A stretch of 64,000 nucleotides of DNA from Homarus americanus (taxonomy: Eukaryota > Arthropoda > Malacostraca > Decapoda > Nephropidae): positions 434,001 through 498,000 of the forward strand of contig NW_024725521.1 of the NCBI RefSeq assembly GCF_018991925.1. Reading direction: 5' to 3'. Position numbers and translations under genes: made by a program. The notes below the pieces were generated by a model. It searched no databases. It saw nothing but the letters and a program-made list of their open reading frames with translations, and was not told where the DNA came from. Shown piece after piece: positions 38,553 to 52,905 of the stretch (its first letter is position 1; each line of letters opens with the position of its first letter).

Positions 38553-38790
38553 GCACGCCCATGGTCATAGTGCACGCCCATTATCACAGTGCACGCCCAT
38601 GGTCATAGTGCACGCCCCTGTTCATAGTGCACGCCCATGTTCACAGTGCACGCCCATGGTCATTGTGCACGCCCATGTTCACAGTGCACGCCCATGGTCA
38701 TAGTGTACACCCATGATCACAGTGCACGCTTAAGGTTACTGTGTACGCCCACGGATACAGTGTACGCCCCAGTGATTACTGCATGCCCAC
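38553..38790. repeat. 19-bp minisatellite
   Basis: About 12 copies of a unit like TGCACGCCCATGGTCATAG; the right-hand copies are increasingly diverged (TGTACGCCCACGGATACAG). Confidence 0.95.
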
Positions 38791-40129
38791 CAGCACCATG
38801 GAGGGCGACACGTGCACGCCCACATGAGTGACTCAGTCCGACCTTGAAAAGTGTAGCCCACACCCACCTGACCTTGAAGACTTCAGCTAGTGCTAACCCA
38901 CTCACCCCCTTCCTGCCCACCTACCTACCCACCTCCATCACTACCCACACCATAACCACCATCTCCATCACTACCATAACCAATTGGGTTACCACCTACA
39001 ACACTACCACCATCATCTCCAACACCACCTGTATCACCACTCCACCACCCTCACCACCACCGACGCGTTACAGTTTTTGGTAAGGTTTCTGTCGTAACAA
39101 GAGGTGGGGGGGGAAGGGGGGTAAAGGCCTCCATTTATGTGGTAAATGTCTAGTTACTGCCAGTCAGCCTCCAGCCATTGTCTTCTGAGATCGACCTTCA
39201 CCCTTTCACCACCACCTACAACACCAGCAACCACCACTGCCTTGACTAAAGCAAAACCATCATCAACTTGAAGTAAACTAACCTAACCAAAACTCACCAA
39301 AAGAGAATCAGGTCATATCGCTTCTTGTCCCAGGTTAACAGGACCATCACAGCACACTAAGTATCTAGGGCGAAGGTTTTGTTTTTTTTAACTTTAAAGG
39401 TCAGCCACATTACGAGTGTCACTTAATCCTCACACACCTCCTTCAGTATCATACACCAGCTGTTGTCCGCGTCACCTTGCTGCGTTAAAAAGAGTCATAT
39501 CAGGGGGGGGGGGGTGGTCAAGTTTGGCATGATACAGTTTATGGAACGTGTGTGTGTGTGTGTGTGAGTACGGATGCGTTTATACTGCAACGATCAATTC
39601 ATCTCATTGTTCCTCAGATGTAATTTCCATTTGGTCTCAGTTCAACAATTCCCGCTACCTGGTGGACTAGAGCTCCCCCTTCCCACCCCATCAGCAGTAA
39701 CCTCACACGGTCAAACCCATCATTCTTTGTATTTAGTTGACGTATGACGAATGTTGACCATAATAAACATTCTTCTTCCTTTACTCATACACAAAGGCCA
39801 AAGGTCAGCTTCTGGAATCCGTCTTGGTCACGTTCCTCAAGTCTCTTCAGCGTCTTCCTCCAGCGTGGCGTATGGCTCTCTCTCTACCACGTTCTCCACC
39901 TTCACGTGTTATAACAGACATATAATATTATACACTAAGTTTTCCTGCATTGGTCTTCATGTTAAATTATCCCAGAGTCCAGCACTGACTTTGCCATGAC
40001 AATAAGGCAGCGCCTTTTCCCAACGCGCGCGCACGCGCACACACACACACGCCATTGTGAGGGAGTTACTACACTACGTGTCTGCTGTTCAACACCTCAG
40101 CTCACATGATCTACGTGTAAACATTAATC
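38791..40129. other. Non-coding sequence, nothing recognised
   Basis: Contains a CAC/ACC-rich patch (38935-39060), a poly-G run near 39502-39513 and a short GT run (39547-39567). No gene was supported. Confidence 0.5.
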
Positions 40130-40268
40130 TGTATGTTCACTATGTTCCTTTACCTTTCTCTAATGAAGGCTTTTGTTAAACCACCAATGTATGTAATAAG
40201 TCATTTTTGTCCAATGTATATTTTCGGCCTTCGGGCTGCAAACTTTTTCAATAAACCGTTTATTATTA

Positions 40269-40337
<69 letters not shown>
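40130..40337 (+). mobile_element. LINE 3' end with (ATT)n tail, copy A
   Basis: GTATATTTTCGGCCTTCGGG, CTGCAAACTTTTTC and AATAAACCGTTTA lead directly into (ATT)n at 40259-40337. The same ordered blocks occur at 59.9 kb, identifying a shared retrotransposon 3' end. AATAAA directly before the tail fits a poly(A) signal. Confidence 0.75.
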
Positions 40338-40338
<1 letters not shown>

Positions 40339-41144
40339 ACCTCAGAGTTGATGCTCTCGCCAAACTCGTGTCTAACAAAGACACCGTTGAATACAATTTG
40401 GGTGTCAAAAGGAACCCTTAAAACTGTAATTAGGAAGGAACTTATTGATGAGTTTGACGCAAGTAGACAAGTGTAAACAGGCACTAGTCGATCCATAGTT
40501 TACTCTGATGAGATGTACTAAGTGAAACATGTATATGGAGCAAGTAACAAGATCACTAGATTACAAGATGTTGCAATCACTAGACTAAGGTTAGGATATA
40601 AGTACCTCTGGCAGTATGTTCCTCAAGCAGATGTGAACAAGACTAAATGTAAAGTGTGTGGCCAGACATATGGCCACACACTTGAACACTACGTCCTCGA
40701 CTGTGTGAAGATAGAACCCTTTAGGGACAGGTTAAGGCACAGTGTGTGTGAATGGCACAACACTTCATCCTAATGGCAAGATAGCCGACATATTAAGATT
40801 GTATCCACTTTTTTGCACTTATTAACTACATCAGTTCTCATGTACACAACGTACTTTAATACTTCTCACGCAAATGTGAATAACAAATTGTGCGGTCAGA
40901 CATACTGCCTCACACGCCTATACTCACGCAGTTGTGAATAAGTTACCCTTTATGTATAGAACTAAACAAATAATGTATTTGAAATACTGTGTAACTTTCA
41001 GTGCCATAATATCCTGACAACGGGGGTTAATTATTCTGACCCTTTGTAAACCATACTCTGTGGTCCTTTAGCGCTACCGCTCACAGGATGAGTGTGGGGT
41101 GAACAATAAAGTAGACGCTGTAAGCGGCAAAATTAAAAAAAAAA
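40338..41144 (+). mobile_element. 5'-truncated LINE: RNase H end, C-terminal zinc motif and 3' UTR
   Basis: The fragment starts at the end of the preceding (ATT)n tail. From 40347 it reads VDALAKLVSNKDTVEYNLGV, the last RNase H motif (ADxLAK type), then breaks frame. At 40522-40773 an open frame gives RLRLGYKYLWQYV and a C-x2-C...H-x4-C motif (CKVC, then HYVLDC), typical of the LINE C-terminus. The 3' UTR contains AGCGCTACCGCTCACAGGAT and AACAATAAAG and ends in an A run at about 41135-41144. There are at least two frameshifts, so it is inactive. Confidence 0.8.
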
Positions 41145-43194
41145 TCAAATTCAAGAGGGTTGTTATCCGTGTGTTCAATAGTTAAAAAGATGAGACGAAT
41201 GATCATCGTTCTCCTCTGAATTCTTCTTGCGACATTCACTTTCTATCTCTTTGAATGGCCGTGTTTATAACTCATAGACGAAATAACGAACGGACAGATA
41301 AACATACGGGGAAGACGAAGATACGGCCTCTGTCTACAGTGTGGTCACGATGTCTGTCTACTTTCTCACGACACGACACAGCCTCAAGTCATCACGTGAC
41401 CTACAGACCCGAGTTGCTGGCCTCACCCAACACTGTTTTCTAGTCTCAATCTCTCATACACCCGAGGCAGACAGACCTCATGATGACCACGCCAAGGTCA
41501 CCGCCGCGCGCCTCTATAAAGGAGTCTACGAGTCTAATGGTGACGGAGTCTTTGTGGAAGAAGAGAGAAATAGGGTTCAGTGGAGATGGGACACAGAACC
41601 AGAGGCAGGAGGTCTTACAGGCAGGGTATGAAGGAAGTCTTACTAGTGAGACCTTCAAGCGTTTGTCTTCTTGGGCACATAACGGGAGAGTCTTTGTGAG
41701 GAAGTGAAGGAATGCCGAGTGGTGTTGCACGATCGTGGGATCTTTATACAAGACTCCAGGTAGGACACGACAGGATTCATACTTGTGGGGGCAGTTAATA
41801 GTACAGGTAGCCTTCGTGGTGGTAAGTGCGAGGGCCTTCACAGATGAGCTTATATTACTGGCCAGTACACACCTGTACTGCAAACTTAAATATGCACCTG
41901 CAACGTTTCAGAAATAAGCACACCACATGAGGTCTGATCATGTGTGCTAGGAAGTAAGAATATCATTGATGGATGGACAAGTGTGGAGAGCGGTGACCAT
42001 CTACCATGTCTCAGGTCTTCACATCATCTCTCCGCTGTGTCTGTCACCCCATACACCGTGGCGCTCTTCTCCCTCCTTTCGCCCCTTCGAGTCCCAGGAG
42101 TGCGGTGCGGCGGCCGCCGAGCGGCGGCCGAGCGGCGCCTACCCCCCCCACGTGTGTCCCGTTACAGCCCAACACCTCACTTTTACCCTCTCTCTAAGTT
42201 GCTCAATCTGTCACGCTGTACTTCAGGCCGCAAACCTTTTCCACCTTCACCGCGAGTAATCCTGTTTTCTGCTTCTCTTGTTCAACACAGATAATATCTT
42301 CCTGGGGGGCAAAAGGGACGTCGTCAACATTATTTCCACCTATCTAAATTGTTCTATATATTTATTTAGTACTCTTTATTTATATAATACTTTCCCACTT
42401 GCGTCTGGGGGATCACTGGGTACAGACACCTCGAGGAAGGCCGGGAAGAAAATAAGGCGACAAGGGTAGACAGAGCCAGGAGAGACAGAACAACAAGTAA
42501 CAATACCCACACATCCCTCTCATACCACAAGACTTATAGACGTAGTGCACCACGCGGGTCTTATCATCCACAGGTTCCCAGCGCCTCAGTGTGCTTCCAC
42601 TCAGCAATACAAACACAGCCAGCCTTCAATAACCAACTAAAACCTTGTGTGTAGGATCAGGATATATACATCTAGGCATCTTCTTAACAGTGTTATATAT
42701 ATACGCTGAGGTTAACAATCCCAGTTAGTTTAGAAGAGCACAGTATGTGTGGAGGGGGAGGCAGCTGGTGACATTGTGGGTAAATGTTGGTGGATGGGGG
42801 AGGAGGACGTCAGTGGTGGCGAATGGGGGAGGATTTTGGTGGTGGTGGTGGCCTTGACTAGTGGCTACCATTAACCTGACGGCAGACTGGGGGGGCTCCG
42901 CCAGACACGCCGCTACTGGTTCCAGGGGAAAGTCCAGCGGGCCGCCTGGTAACCATCACGGAGGACCTACCACTTACCAGCACCATCACTAGTCCCTCTC
43001 CTACAACACACCCTCCTTCCCTCCCTCAATCTACCACCATACACCGTCCCTCCCACACACACACACACCCACCTGTTGCAGCACCTGTATGAGCCTCACA
43101 CAACTCTTACGGTCACAGGTTAGACGAGTATACTTACCCCACCCAACAACCTCACCCTCTCTTACAACACCCACGATCCCCCCCACCCACACCA
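41145..43194. other. Non-coding or unrecognised sequence with a GC-rich patch
   Basis: A TATA-like CTCTATAAAGG sits at 41510-41520 beside GCCGCGCGCC, and a GC-rich block (GGCGGCCGCCGAGCGGCGGC) is at about 42109-42140. These could mark a promoter, but the frames here (75-145 codons on either strand) resemble nothing known. Confidence 0.3.
41512..41519 (+). promoter_or_regulatory. TATA-like box after a GC-rich stretch
   Basis: CCGCGCGCCTCTATAAAGG has the layout of a core promoter. An ATG at 41537 opens a 56-codon frame of unknown meaning. Motif evidence only. Confidence 0.15.
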
Positions 43195-43735
43195 CGCCTT
43201 CACCACCACACACACCTTCACCACCAACCACACACACCTTCACCAACCACTACACACATGCCTTCACCACCACACACACCTTCACCACCACCACCACACA
43301 CCTTCACCACCACCACACACCTCACCACCACCACACACACCTTCACCACCAACCACACACACCTTCACCAACCACTACACACATGCCTTCACCACCACAC
43401 ACACCTTCACCACCAACCCACACACCTTCACCACCACCACACACACCTTCACCACCACACACACCTTCACCCCACACACACATGCCTCACCACCACACAC
43501 ACCTTCACCACCAACACACACCTTCACCACCACCCCACACACCTTCACCACCACCACACACCTCACCACCACCACACACACCTTCACCACCACACACATG
43601 CCTTCACCACCACACACCTTCACCACCACCCACACACCTTCACCACCAACCCCACACACCTTCACCACCACCACACACACCTTCACCACCACACACCTCC
43701 TTCACCACCACCACCACCACACCTTCACCACACCC
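43195..43735. repeat. CACACACCTTCACCACC minisatellite
   Basis: Units of about 15-24 bp built from CACCTTCACCACCA plus CACACA are repeated for 540 bp; the His/Thr/Pro/Ser frames (up to 216 codons) are artefacts. Confidence 0.95.
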
Positions 43736-43789
43736 TTAATAACTAACCAACTACCTGCACTTTCTCATCTTACGCCCTCAAAACACGTA

Positions 43790-44140
43790 CACACTCACTC
43801 ACTTCCACGTACACATCCACTCACTTTCACGTACACACCCACTCACTTCCACGTACACATCCACTCACTTTCACGTACACACCCACTCACTTTTACGTAC
43901 ACACCCACTCACTTCCACGTACACATCCACTCACTTCCACGTACACATCCACTCACTTTCACGTACACACCCACTCACTTTTACGTACACACTGACTCAC
44001 TTCCACGTACACATCCACTCACTTTCACGTACACACCCACTCGGTTCCACTACAAAAACATCCATTTTCACGTAGACCACTCATTTTCACGGACACACCC
44101 ACTCATTTTCACGTACACCATTCACTTTCACGTACACAGC
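43790..44140. repeat. 22-bp minisatellite
   Basis: A unit of 22 bp containing CACGTACACAYCCACTCACT is repeated about 14 times. Because 22 is not a multiple of three, the frame passes through all three phases and gives a 22-residue repeat. Confidence 0.95.
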
Positions 44141-44254
44141 CACACCAACGTTGGACACAAAAACTGGTCTTCATATTTCATTAATCACGACACAATTTCA
44201 TTTTCGCTTCCCCAGCAAAATCACTTTCCTTCTCGTGACGCAGCACCCCCATTC

Positions 44255-44510
44255 TTACCTAACCTAACCATAACTAAACTTAACCTAACCTAAACTAACC
44301 AGAATCTACCTTACCCTACCTTAAATTAGCCTAACCTACCCTACTTTAATCTATTCTACCTTACTATAACTTAACCTAACCATAACCTACCCTACCCTAA
44401 CCTAACCTACCCTAACCGAATCTAAACTCAGCCCACCTCGCCCTATGTTAATCTAACTTGACCCAGCTTATCCAAACATTATTTAATCTAACCTATCCAA
44501 CATAACCTTG
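44255..44510. repeat. Degenerate (CCTAA)n, telomere-like
   Basis: About 250 bp of AACCTAACC-type pentamers with many substitutions (CTACC, CTTAA), matching the arthropod telomere unit TTAGG on the minus strand. It is interstitial and decayed. Confidence 0.8.
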
Positions 44511-44514
44511 AATT

Positions 44515-44670
44515 ACACACACAAGTACAGATACAAGCAGTATTACCCTTACAAGTACAGGTTGATACAAGATACTGGTATACATACAGGTACAACTACA
44601 GCTACAAGTACAGGTATAAAGCCCAATTACCCTTACAAGTACAGGTGCATACAAAGGTACAGGTGAAGAC
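44515..44670. repeat. Degenerate ACAAGTACAGGT repeats
   Basis: TTACCCTTACAAGTACAGGT occurs twice in full and once in a variant form, mixed with TACAAGTACAG-like units. Confidence 0.7.
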
Positions 44671-45429
44671 GCAGATAAAGCCACTTGAATATATTTTCCA
44701 TCGACAAAGGATTTCCTCCGTTGGTACCTCAAAAACAGGATTATCTCACAAGCACCCCCTCCTCCTGCCTCCACTAACCCTCTCACTTTCCCTGTCCGTC
44801 GCGTCCCCTTCTCTCCCGTGTCGGGGGGAGGGGGGCTTGAGGGTTTCCACCAAGCAGCGAGGTTTTCCCAGTTACCCTCCCTCTCTCCCTCCTTCCTCAT
44901 GACCTCTACCCGACCTCTGGCTGACCCTGCCTCACCAGCACCACCCTCATCTGAACTGCCCCTCCTGTCTCTCTCCACACACACACACAGAGCCTCTGCT
45001 TGACCCTTCTTTAACCCTGCCTCTCCACCACTCATCCAAACTTCCTCATTATGCAGTTGTCCACACATGCCTATGCCTGTATCAACCCCTCCCCCTCCCC
45101 CACACACATACAAGCACTGGAATATAATATTAATCATTGTAAACGTCAAGTAATGATAAAAACAATGAGTGTGGATCCCGCTTCGTAGGTGAGGGTGTTG
45201 ACACGAGCCAGCAAAGGGTGACCTGACTTTAAAGGGTCATATTAGAGGTTCAAAGCTGATGTGGTGATTTTAGTTGAACCTGTGTTAAACTGTGTAATAA
45301 AGGCGTTTAGGGAGGAGTGTTTAGGAGTTACAAACCAGTCTGAGTTCCCAATACATCTGAATAGTTTTTTTTACAGGGCTTCACAGTTGACATAACAATC
45401 ACGTTCAGCTCAGATGCACCCATAAGCGA

Positions 45430-45433
<4 letters not shown>
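44671..45433. other. Non-coding sequence, nothing recognised
   Basis: A CT-rich stretch lies at 44750-45110. No supported gene. Confidence 0.5.

Positions 45434-45497
<64 letters not shown>
45434..45497. repeat. (CA)n microsatellite
   Basis: About 64 bp of uninterrupted CA. Confidence 0.97.
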
Positions 45498-45499
<2 letters not shown>

Positions 45500-45930
45500 C
45501 AGTATCGTGCCAGCTCTGAACTCCTGATAGAACAATGAACCACTGAACACCAATATGGAGGTTTTAAAGACTTCACCATAATACCACACCAATGTCAGCT
45601 GATGATAGAACAAGTGTAGAGAACTATGCCTTTCTTTGAGGTTTACGATAAGCACTGAAACAGATCTGGTGCAATACGACACTTGATGAGAGTATCACTG
45701 AGTCATGTCTACTGTTAAACAACTATCAGAGTTGTACTTAATCAATGTAGTCATACGTGTCACTTACTGTACGTGATAGCAACTTTATTTATCTTTAGTT
45801 ATCATCTACAGTATTACGATAATCTGGCTTTTATTTTAAGCAATGTAATTGATTAGGTTTAAATATGTTATTTTGAAACTGGATTATGACGTTAGATTAC
45901 CCTGATCTGTAAAACCATAACCAACATCTT

Positions 45931-45935
45931 ATATA

Positions 45936-45982
<47 letters not shown>
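45931..45982. repeat. (TA)n microsatellite
   Basis: About 50 bp of TA with one TG substitution near the left end. Confidence 0.95.
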
Positions 45983-45987
<5 letters not shown>

Positions 45988-46109
45988 TATTCCCCATAAT
46001 TTACTTAACTACTGATTAATGTTCACTATTACTCATTATTATTAATGTGTCGTGTTCAGAGCTTTTATAAACATACCGGTATATATATTTCCTTATATCT
46101 ACCCACTAT

Positions 46110-47862
<1,753 letters not shown>

Positions 47863-47869
47863 CATGTGA

Positions 47870-48090
47870 GGCATTATGGCACATGTGAGGCATTGTGACA
47901 CACGAGAGGTATTATACCCCTATGGAAGTTATTATGGCACATGTGAGGCATTGTGACACACGAGAGGTATTATACCCCTATGGAAGTCATTATGGCACAT
48001 GAGAGGTATTGTAACACACGAGAGGTGTTATACCCCTATGGAAGTCATTATAACACATGAGAGGTATTATGACACGTGGGACATTATGAC
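47870..48090. repeat. 58-bp minisatellite
   Basis: About three and a half copies of a unit containing CACACGAGAGGTATTATACC then CCTATGGAAGT and ATTATGGCACATG. Confidence 0.92.
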
Positions 48091-48264
48091 ACACTGGTCT
48101 GTTCTCGGTGACAACTACGGCGTTTTGCCCATTTTTAACCCATAAACATTAATCTTCAAGACATTATCACCATGATGTCGCTTTCTTGAACACCCACTCT
48201 AATGCGGTACCTGAGTCACACCTGCCGCTCACTGTCACACCTGTCGCTCACTGTCACATCTTCA

Positions 48265-48705
48265 GGACACACTCGCATGCACACACACATACATACACAT
48301 GCATACATACATACATACATAAATAGATACATACATACATACAAATTCACACAGTCACACACACCGACTCAACATTCCGCCATATCTGTCCTGACTCCTT
48401 CCCACCATCTCTAACTGTGTCGGTGGTAAACTTGTCAGATATCGGCCATATCAGGTGGTGTAGCCTCGACATAATTAAAGTGACAGAGTAATGAAGTTTA
48501 ATTCCCAGCTGGTAACTGAATCATACAGCTGCAGGGTGTTGCCTCGCCCACCTCAACACTGTGTTAAGTCTTCTCAAAGTGGCAATACAGTATTCACCTC
48601 AGGCACACACATGATGAGCTGACGGTGTTGCGTATAAGTTAGTTTCTAAATGATGGACTTTGGTTTTTACCTCCCATCACCAGTTACAGGTTGGTGAAAT
48701 GACTG

Positions 48706-48743
<38 letters not shown>

Positions 48744-49049
48744 TACCGTCACAAGCGAGTCTATATTAACCTTGACCACTGTTTCACCTCCCGAGGGGCC
48801 CCATGGCGTCACCACTCCTCCTCACCTGGGTTTATCTCCACCCTTCGACTCACACCTGATACCTGTAATAATCTACGGGGGATAGAGAATGTCACACCTG
48901 TACCTGTCTTAAGCCTTGCACATCCATCTTGAGGCCTGATTACATAACTAGATTATCTTGTGATATTATTTCATATCGTCTTTTAATAACACACACATAC
49001 ATACATACATACATACATACATACATACATACATACATACATACATACA
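48265..49049. repeat. (CATA)n runs and a (GT)n run
   Basis: (CATA)n at about 48288-48344 and 48994-49046, and (GT)n at 48711-48740. The sequence between them shows no gene. Confidence 0.9.
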
Positions 49050-50002
49050 CATACATATAAACATACACAAATTAACAATACAGAAGACACTAATAAAAAG
49101 AAAAATCAAAGTAAATAGATGTTAAAAACCCTAGTCCCCCCCCCCCTCCTCTTCACCTAAATGACCCTCAAGCAAATGCCAAGAGTGTCCAGGGAATTCT
49201 GTCCGCGACTGTACAGGCCAGCGTGTCCTTACTGCTGTCATATGTAGCATTATTACAGATTTTTTCGTGGCGTTAAGTGACCTGCTAACGATAAGGAGAG
49301 CTACGTAACGTATTTACGATAACGATGTGAGAATTAATTACGCGGTCTGAGTGACAATGTGGTGGTTGGTAACGTACTAAGTATAAAGGTGCTGTGAAGA
49401 GTGTTGTCAACGGGTGGTAACACCACTGCGTTACCCAACACAACCCCGAGAAGGCAACGTAGGAATGCATGATTTCCGTCCTTCCTTGAGTTGCGGATAT
49501 CCGTCCGTCCGTCTGTCTGTCTGTCAGTCCGGGATTTATGAACATGATAACTCAAGTAAACAACAAAGGCCTTAAACCAAACTTACCGCACTTGAACACA
49601 TAATTTATCATCACAACATTTCTGCCTATGGACCATCATGCGAAATCTGTGACCTCGTAAGTTATATAATTTAAGGGTAAAATTTCCAAGTATATACCAT
49701 TAAATGTTTAGGTAACGACAATAAGTTTGAGATGACAGCAGGAACACGATTACTAATGAATGGTTGTGTAGTGAGTGTCAATACCTGAGCTACACACACA
49801 TTACGTAAGGGTGACAACATTAACCTGTCACACAAGGCAATGATCCCTTCTTGCCTCACTCACCTCCCTACGTAATCCACATGTCAATATTATATCACAA
49901 CTCATTAGCTCTGAGTGTCAATTATGAAATAGTGTGTTCAATTACTGGCCTGATAAGATATCACATTTTGTGTAAATTCTTATGGGGTCAAGCAGCCATT
50001 GA
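49050..50002. other. Non-coding sequence, nothing recognised
   Basis: Contains a short CCGT/CTGT repeat at 49501-49526. No supported gene. Confidence 0.5.
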
Positions 50003-50117
<115 letters not shown>

Positions 50118-50430
50118 TTTAAAGTTTATAGTTCGTGAAATGTGTCATTTGCTAGCTAAATTTAGACTACTACTACTTTGCTGTCACTCGGAATCAAGTA
50201 TGACGATTATCCAGCTATGACACAATGATATGAGTTATTAAGGATATCACCTAGGTTGGTGAATTCTGAGGTGACTTAAGAGGCCGATGTGGGACCGGCA
50301 GAATCGTTCACAGACGTTGCACATGTGGGGGGCTACATCTAGTGCGGGAAGGGAGGCGGCAGCGTATTTTCGGCGTTGGCGCTTGTCTGCCTCTGTTTGC
50401 AGTCGGGCTAACTAGAAAATATTGACACCT

Positions 50431-50791
50431 CGAACGAACGAACGAACGAACAGAACGAACGAACAACGACACACACACACACACACACACACACTTTATC
50501 AACCACGACACACTCCTCCACCTCACTAATGAACAGTATCCAACCTCGTCCATCAGCGAGGTGTCAACAGGGGCTCGATAATTATACTGTACAGTACCTG
50601 GGTCACTGCACAGGTGTTCTGATATCGCCGTGACGTCACCAGGATACTCCAGATTTTCTCGGATTTCTGTTATCATGTCCCCTTATCAACATTCATGTCC
50701 TGGCCAGACAAAGGTTTAATATTATTACACCGACCACACGACAAACTTCCACTCAAGCGTGTGTTGAGGTGCACACACACACACACACACA
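50431..50791. repeat. (CGAA)n and (CA)n runs
   Basis: (CGAA)n at 50433-50466 (one slip), (CA)n at 50470-50493 and again at 50771-50791. A TGACGTCA octamer lies at 50631-50638. Confidence 0.9.
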
Positions 50792-51035
50792 CATCTGCAT
50801 GAGACAAGTGACCGCTGACGGAGAGAGAGTCGTCACACAGACACACCCTCATTTGCTACTCTCTCTCTCTCTCTCACAGAAACACCTGCCCTCTTATAAT
50901 TAACACCTACAAATTAATCTCCTCATAGGTTCACATTGTCTGAGGTTGTCGGCAGTGTTTCACGACCTTCAACATCCTTTCATTAGTACACAGCCAAGAT
51001 CCTTCTTTTTCCTCCAGTAGGTAAAAGAACTTCAA

Positions 51036-52440
51036 GGTGATGGAGGGATGAGGGAGGGGATGGTGGAGGTGATGGGGGGAGGAAGTGGTGGAGGTGATGG
51101 AGGGATGAGGGGAGGAAGTGGTGGAGGTGATGGAGGGATGAAGGAGGATGGTGGAGGTGATGGGGAAGTGGTGGATGATGGAGGATGAGGAGGATGAGTA
51201 GAGGTGATGGGGGAAGTGGTGGAGGTGATGGAGGGATGAGGAGGGATGGTAGAGGTGATGGGGGATGAAGGAGGGGATGGTGGAGTGGAAGTGGTGGAGG
51301 ACAGAGGGGATGAAGGAGGGGATGGTGGAGGTGATGGAGGGATGAGGATGGTGGTGATGGGGAAGTGGTGAGGTGATGGAGGGGATGAAGGAGGGATGGT
51401 GAGTGATGGGAAGTGGTGGAGGTGATGGAGGGATGAAGGAGGGGATGGTAGAGGTGATGGAAGTGGTGGAGGTGATGGAGGGATGAGGGAGGATGGTGGA
51501 GGTGATGGGGGAAGTGGTGGAGGTGATGGAGGGATGGAAGGGGGGGATGGTAGAATAAGTGGTGGAGGTGATGGAGGGGATGAGGGAGGGGGATGGTAGA
51601 GGTGATGGGGGGATGAGAGGAGGGGATGGTGGAGGTGATGGGGGAAGTGGTGGAGGTGATGGAGGGATGAAGAGGAGGGGATGGTGGAGGTGATGGGGAG
51701 GAAGTGGTGGAGGTGAGGAGATGGAGGATGAAGGAGGGATGGTGGAGGTGATGGAAGTGGTGGAGGTGATGGAGGGATGAGGGGGATGGTGGAGGTGATG
51801 GGGGGGAAGTGTGGAAGTGATGGAGGGATGAGGAGGGATGATGGAGGGATGAGGAGGGATGGTGGAGGTGATGGGAGGAGGAAGTGGTGGAGGTGATGGA
51901 GGGATGAAGGAGGGGATGGTGGAGGTGATGGGGAAGGAAGTGGTGGAGGTGGGGAGGGATGAGGAGGGATGGTGGAGGTGATGGAGGGATGAGGGAGGGG
52001 ATGGTGGAGGTGATGGGGGGAGGAAGTGGTGGAGGTGATGGAGGGATGGAAGGAGGGGATGGTGGAGGTGATGGGGGAATGAAGTGGTGGAGGTAATGGA
52101 GGGATGAGGGAGGGGATGGATGGGGGAGGGAAGTGGTGGAGGTGATGGAGGGATGAGGAGGGATGGTGGAGGTGATGGGGGAGGAAGTGGTGAAGTGATG
52201 GAGGGATGAAGGAGGGATGATGGAGGGATGAGGAGGATGGTGGAGGTGATGGGGGAGAAGTGGTGGAGGTGATGGAGGGATGAAGGAGGGATGGTGGAGG
52301 TGATGGGGGAGGAAGTGGTGGAGGTGATGGAGGGATGAAGGAGGGGGATGATGGAGGGATGAGGGAGGATGGTGGAGGTGATGGGGGAGGAAGTGGTGGA
52401 AGTGATGGGATGATGAGGAGTATGGTGGAAAGGGACGATG
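51036..52440. repeat. 1.4-kb minisatellite, about 55-bp unit
   Basis: Repeats contain GGTGGAGGTGATGGAGGGAT then GA(A/G)GGAGGGGATGGTGGAGG and GTGATGGGGGAGGAAGT, with many indels. There are about 25 copies. Two minus-strand frames of 535 and 526 codons (His/Pro/Ser/Thr/Leu) cover it; they are repeat artefacts without a conserved domain. Confidence 0.95.
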
Positions 52441-52612
52441 GGATAATAGGGGTGGTGTAGAAGGGAAGATAATGGGTGGTAAAGGGATGGTTGGTAGTGG
52501 TGGAGGTGAGAGTATCGCTGGCTGGCCCTTAACCACACAACATAATGAGCGGGACCACCTCACTTTTACACGGTGGCTACATCACTCTCTCAAGCCCCCC
52601 AATCACGAGACT

Positions 52613-52616
<4 letters not shown>

Positions 52617-52661
<45 letters not shown>

Positions 52662-52670
52662 AACACACAT
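52617..52670. repeat. (CA)n microsatellite
   Basis: About 40 bp of CA ending in CAAACA variants. Confidence 0.95.
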
Positions 52671-52729
52671 TATACAGTCCTGCTCGAGGTACTTTTCCAA
52701 CACAGATCGCTACACAGAAAATAGGGATC

Positions 52730-52905
52730 ACGTGAAGATTAAACACCCTAACGCTAACCAAACCTACCCCACCCTAGCCTAATCTAACATGACCTAACCT
52801 AAGTTAACCTACTCTAATCAAACCTAACCCCATTAGGTGGAGTAAGGGTGTAAAATCATCAGGCGAAATAAACTGGGGTGGGGGCCCATTCTTCGGGTGA
52901 TCAGA
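52730..52905 (+). repeat. CCTAA-core dispersed repeat, copy 4
   Basis: GTGAAGATTAAACACCCTAA and CGCTAACC lead into a degenerate CCTAA array, then AATCATCAGGCGAAATAAAC, TGGGGGCCCATTCTTCGGGT and GATC. The block order matches the 31.3-kb copy. Confidence 0.6.

Noticed and set aside
41446..41883. 145-codon minus-strand and 96-codon plus-strand frames
   Set aside because: Overlapping frames on both strands with no known motif; no evidence to choose either.
43089..44293. His/Thr/Pro/Ser frames of 216-231 codons
   Set aside because: Translations of two minisatellites.
50931..52563. Two frames of 526-535 codons on the minus strand
   Set aside because: Overlapping frames through one minisatellite; no domain and no conserved frame.
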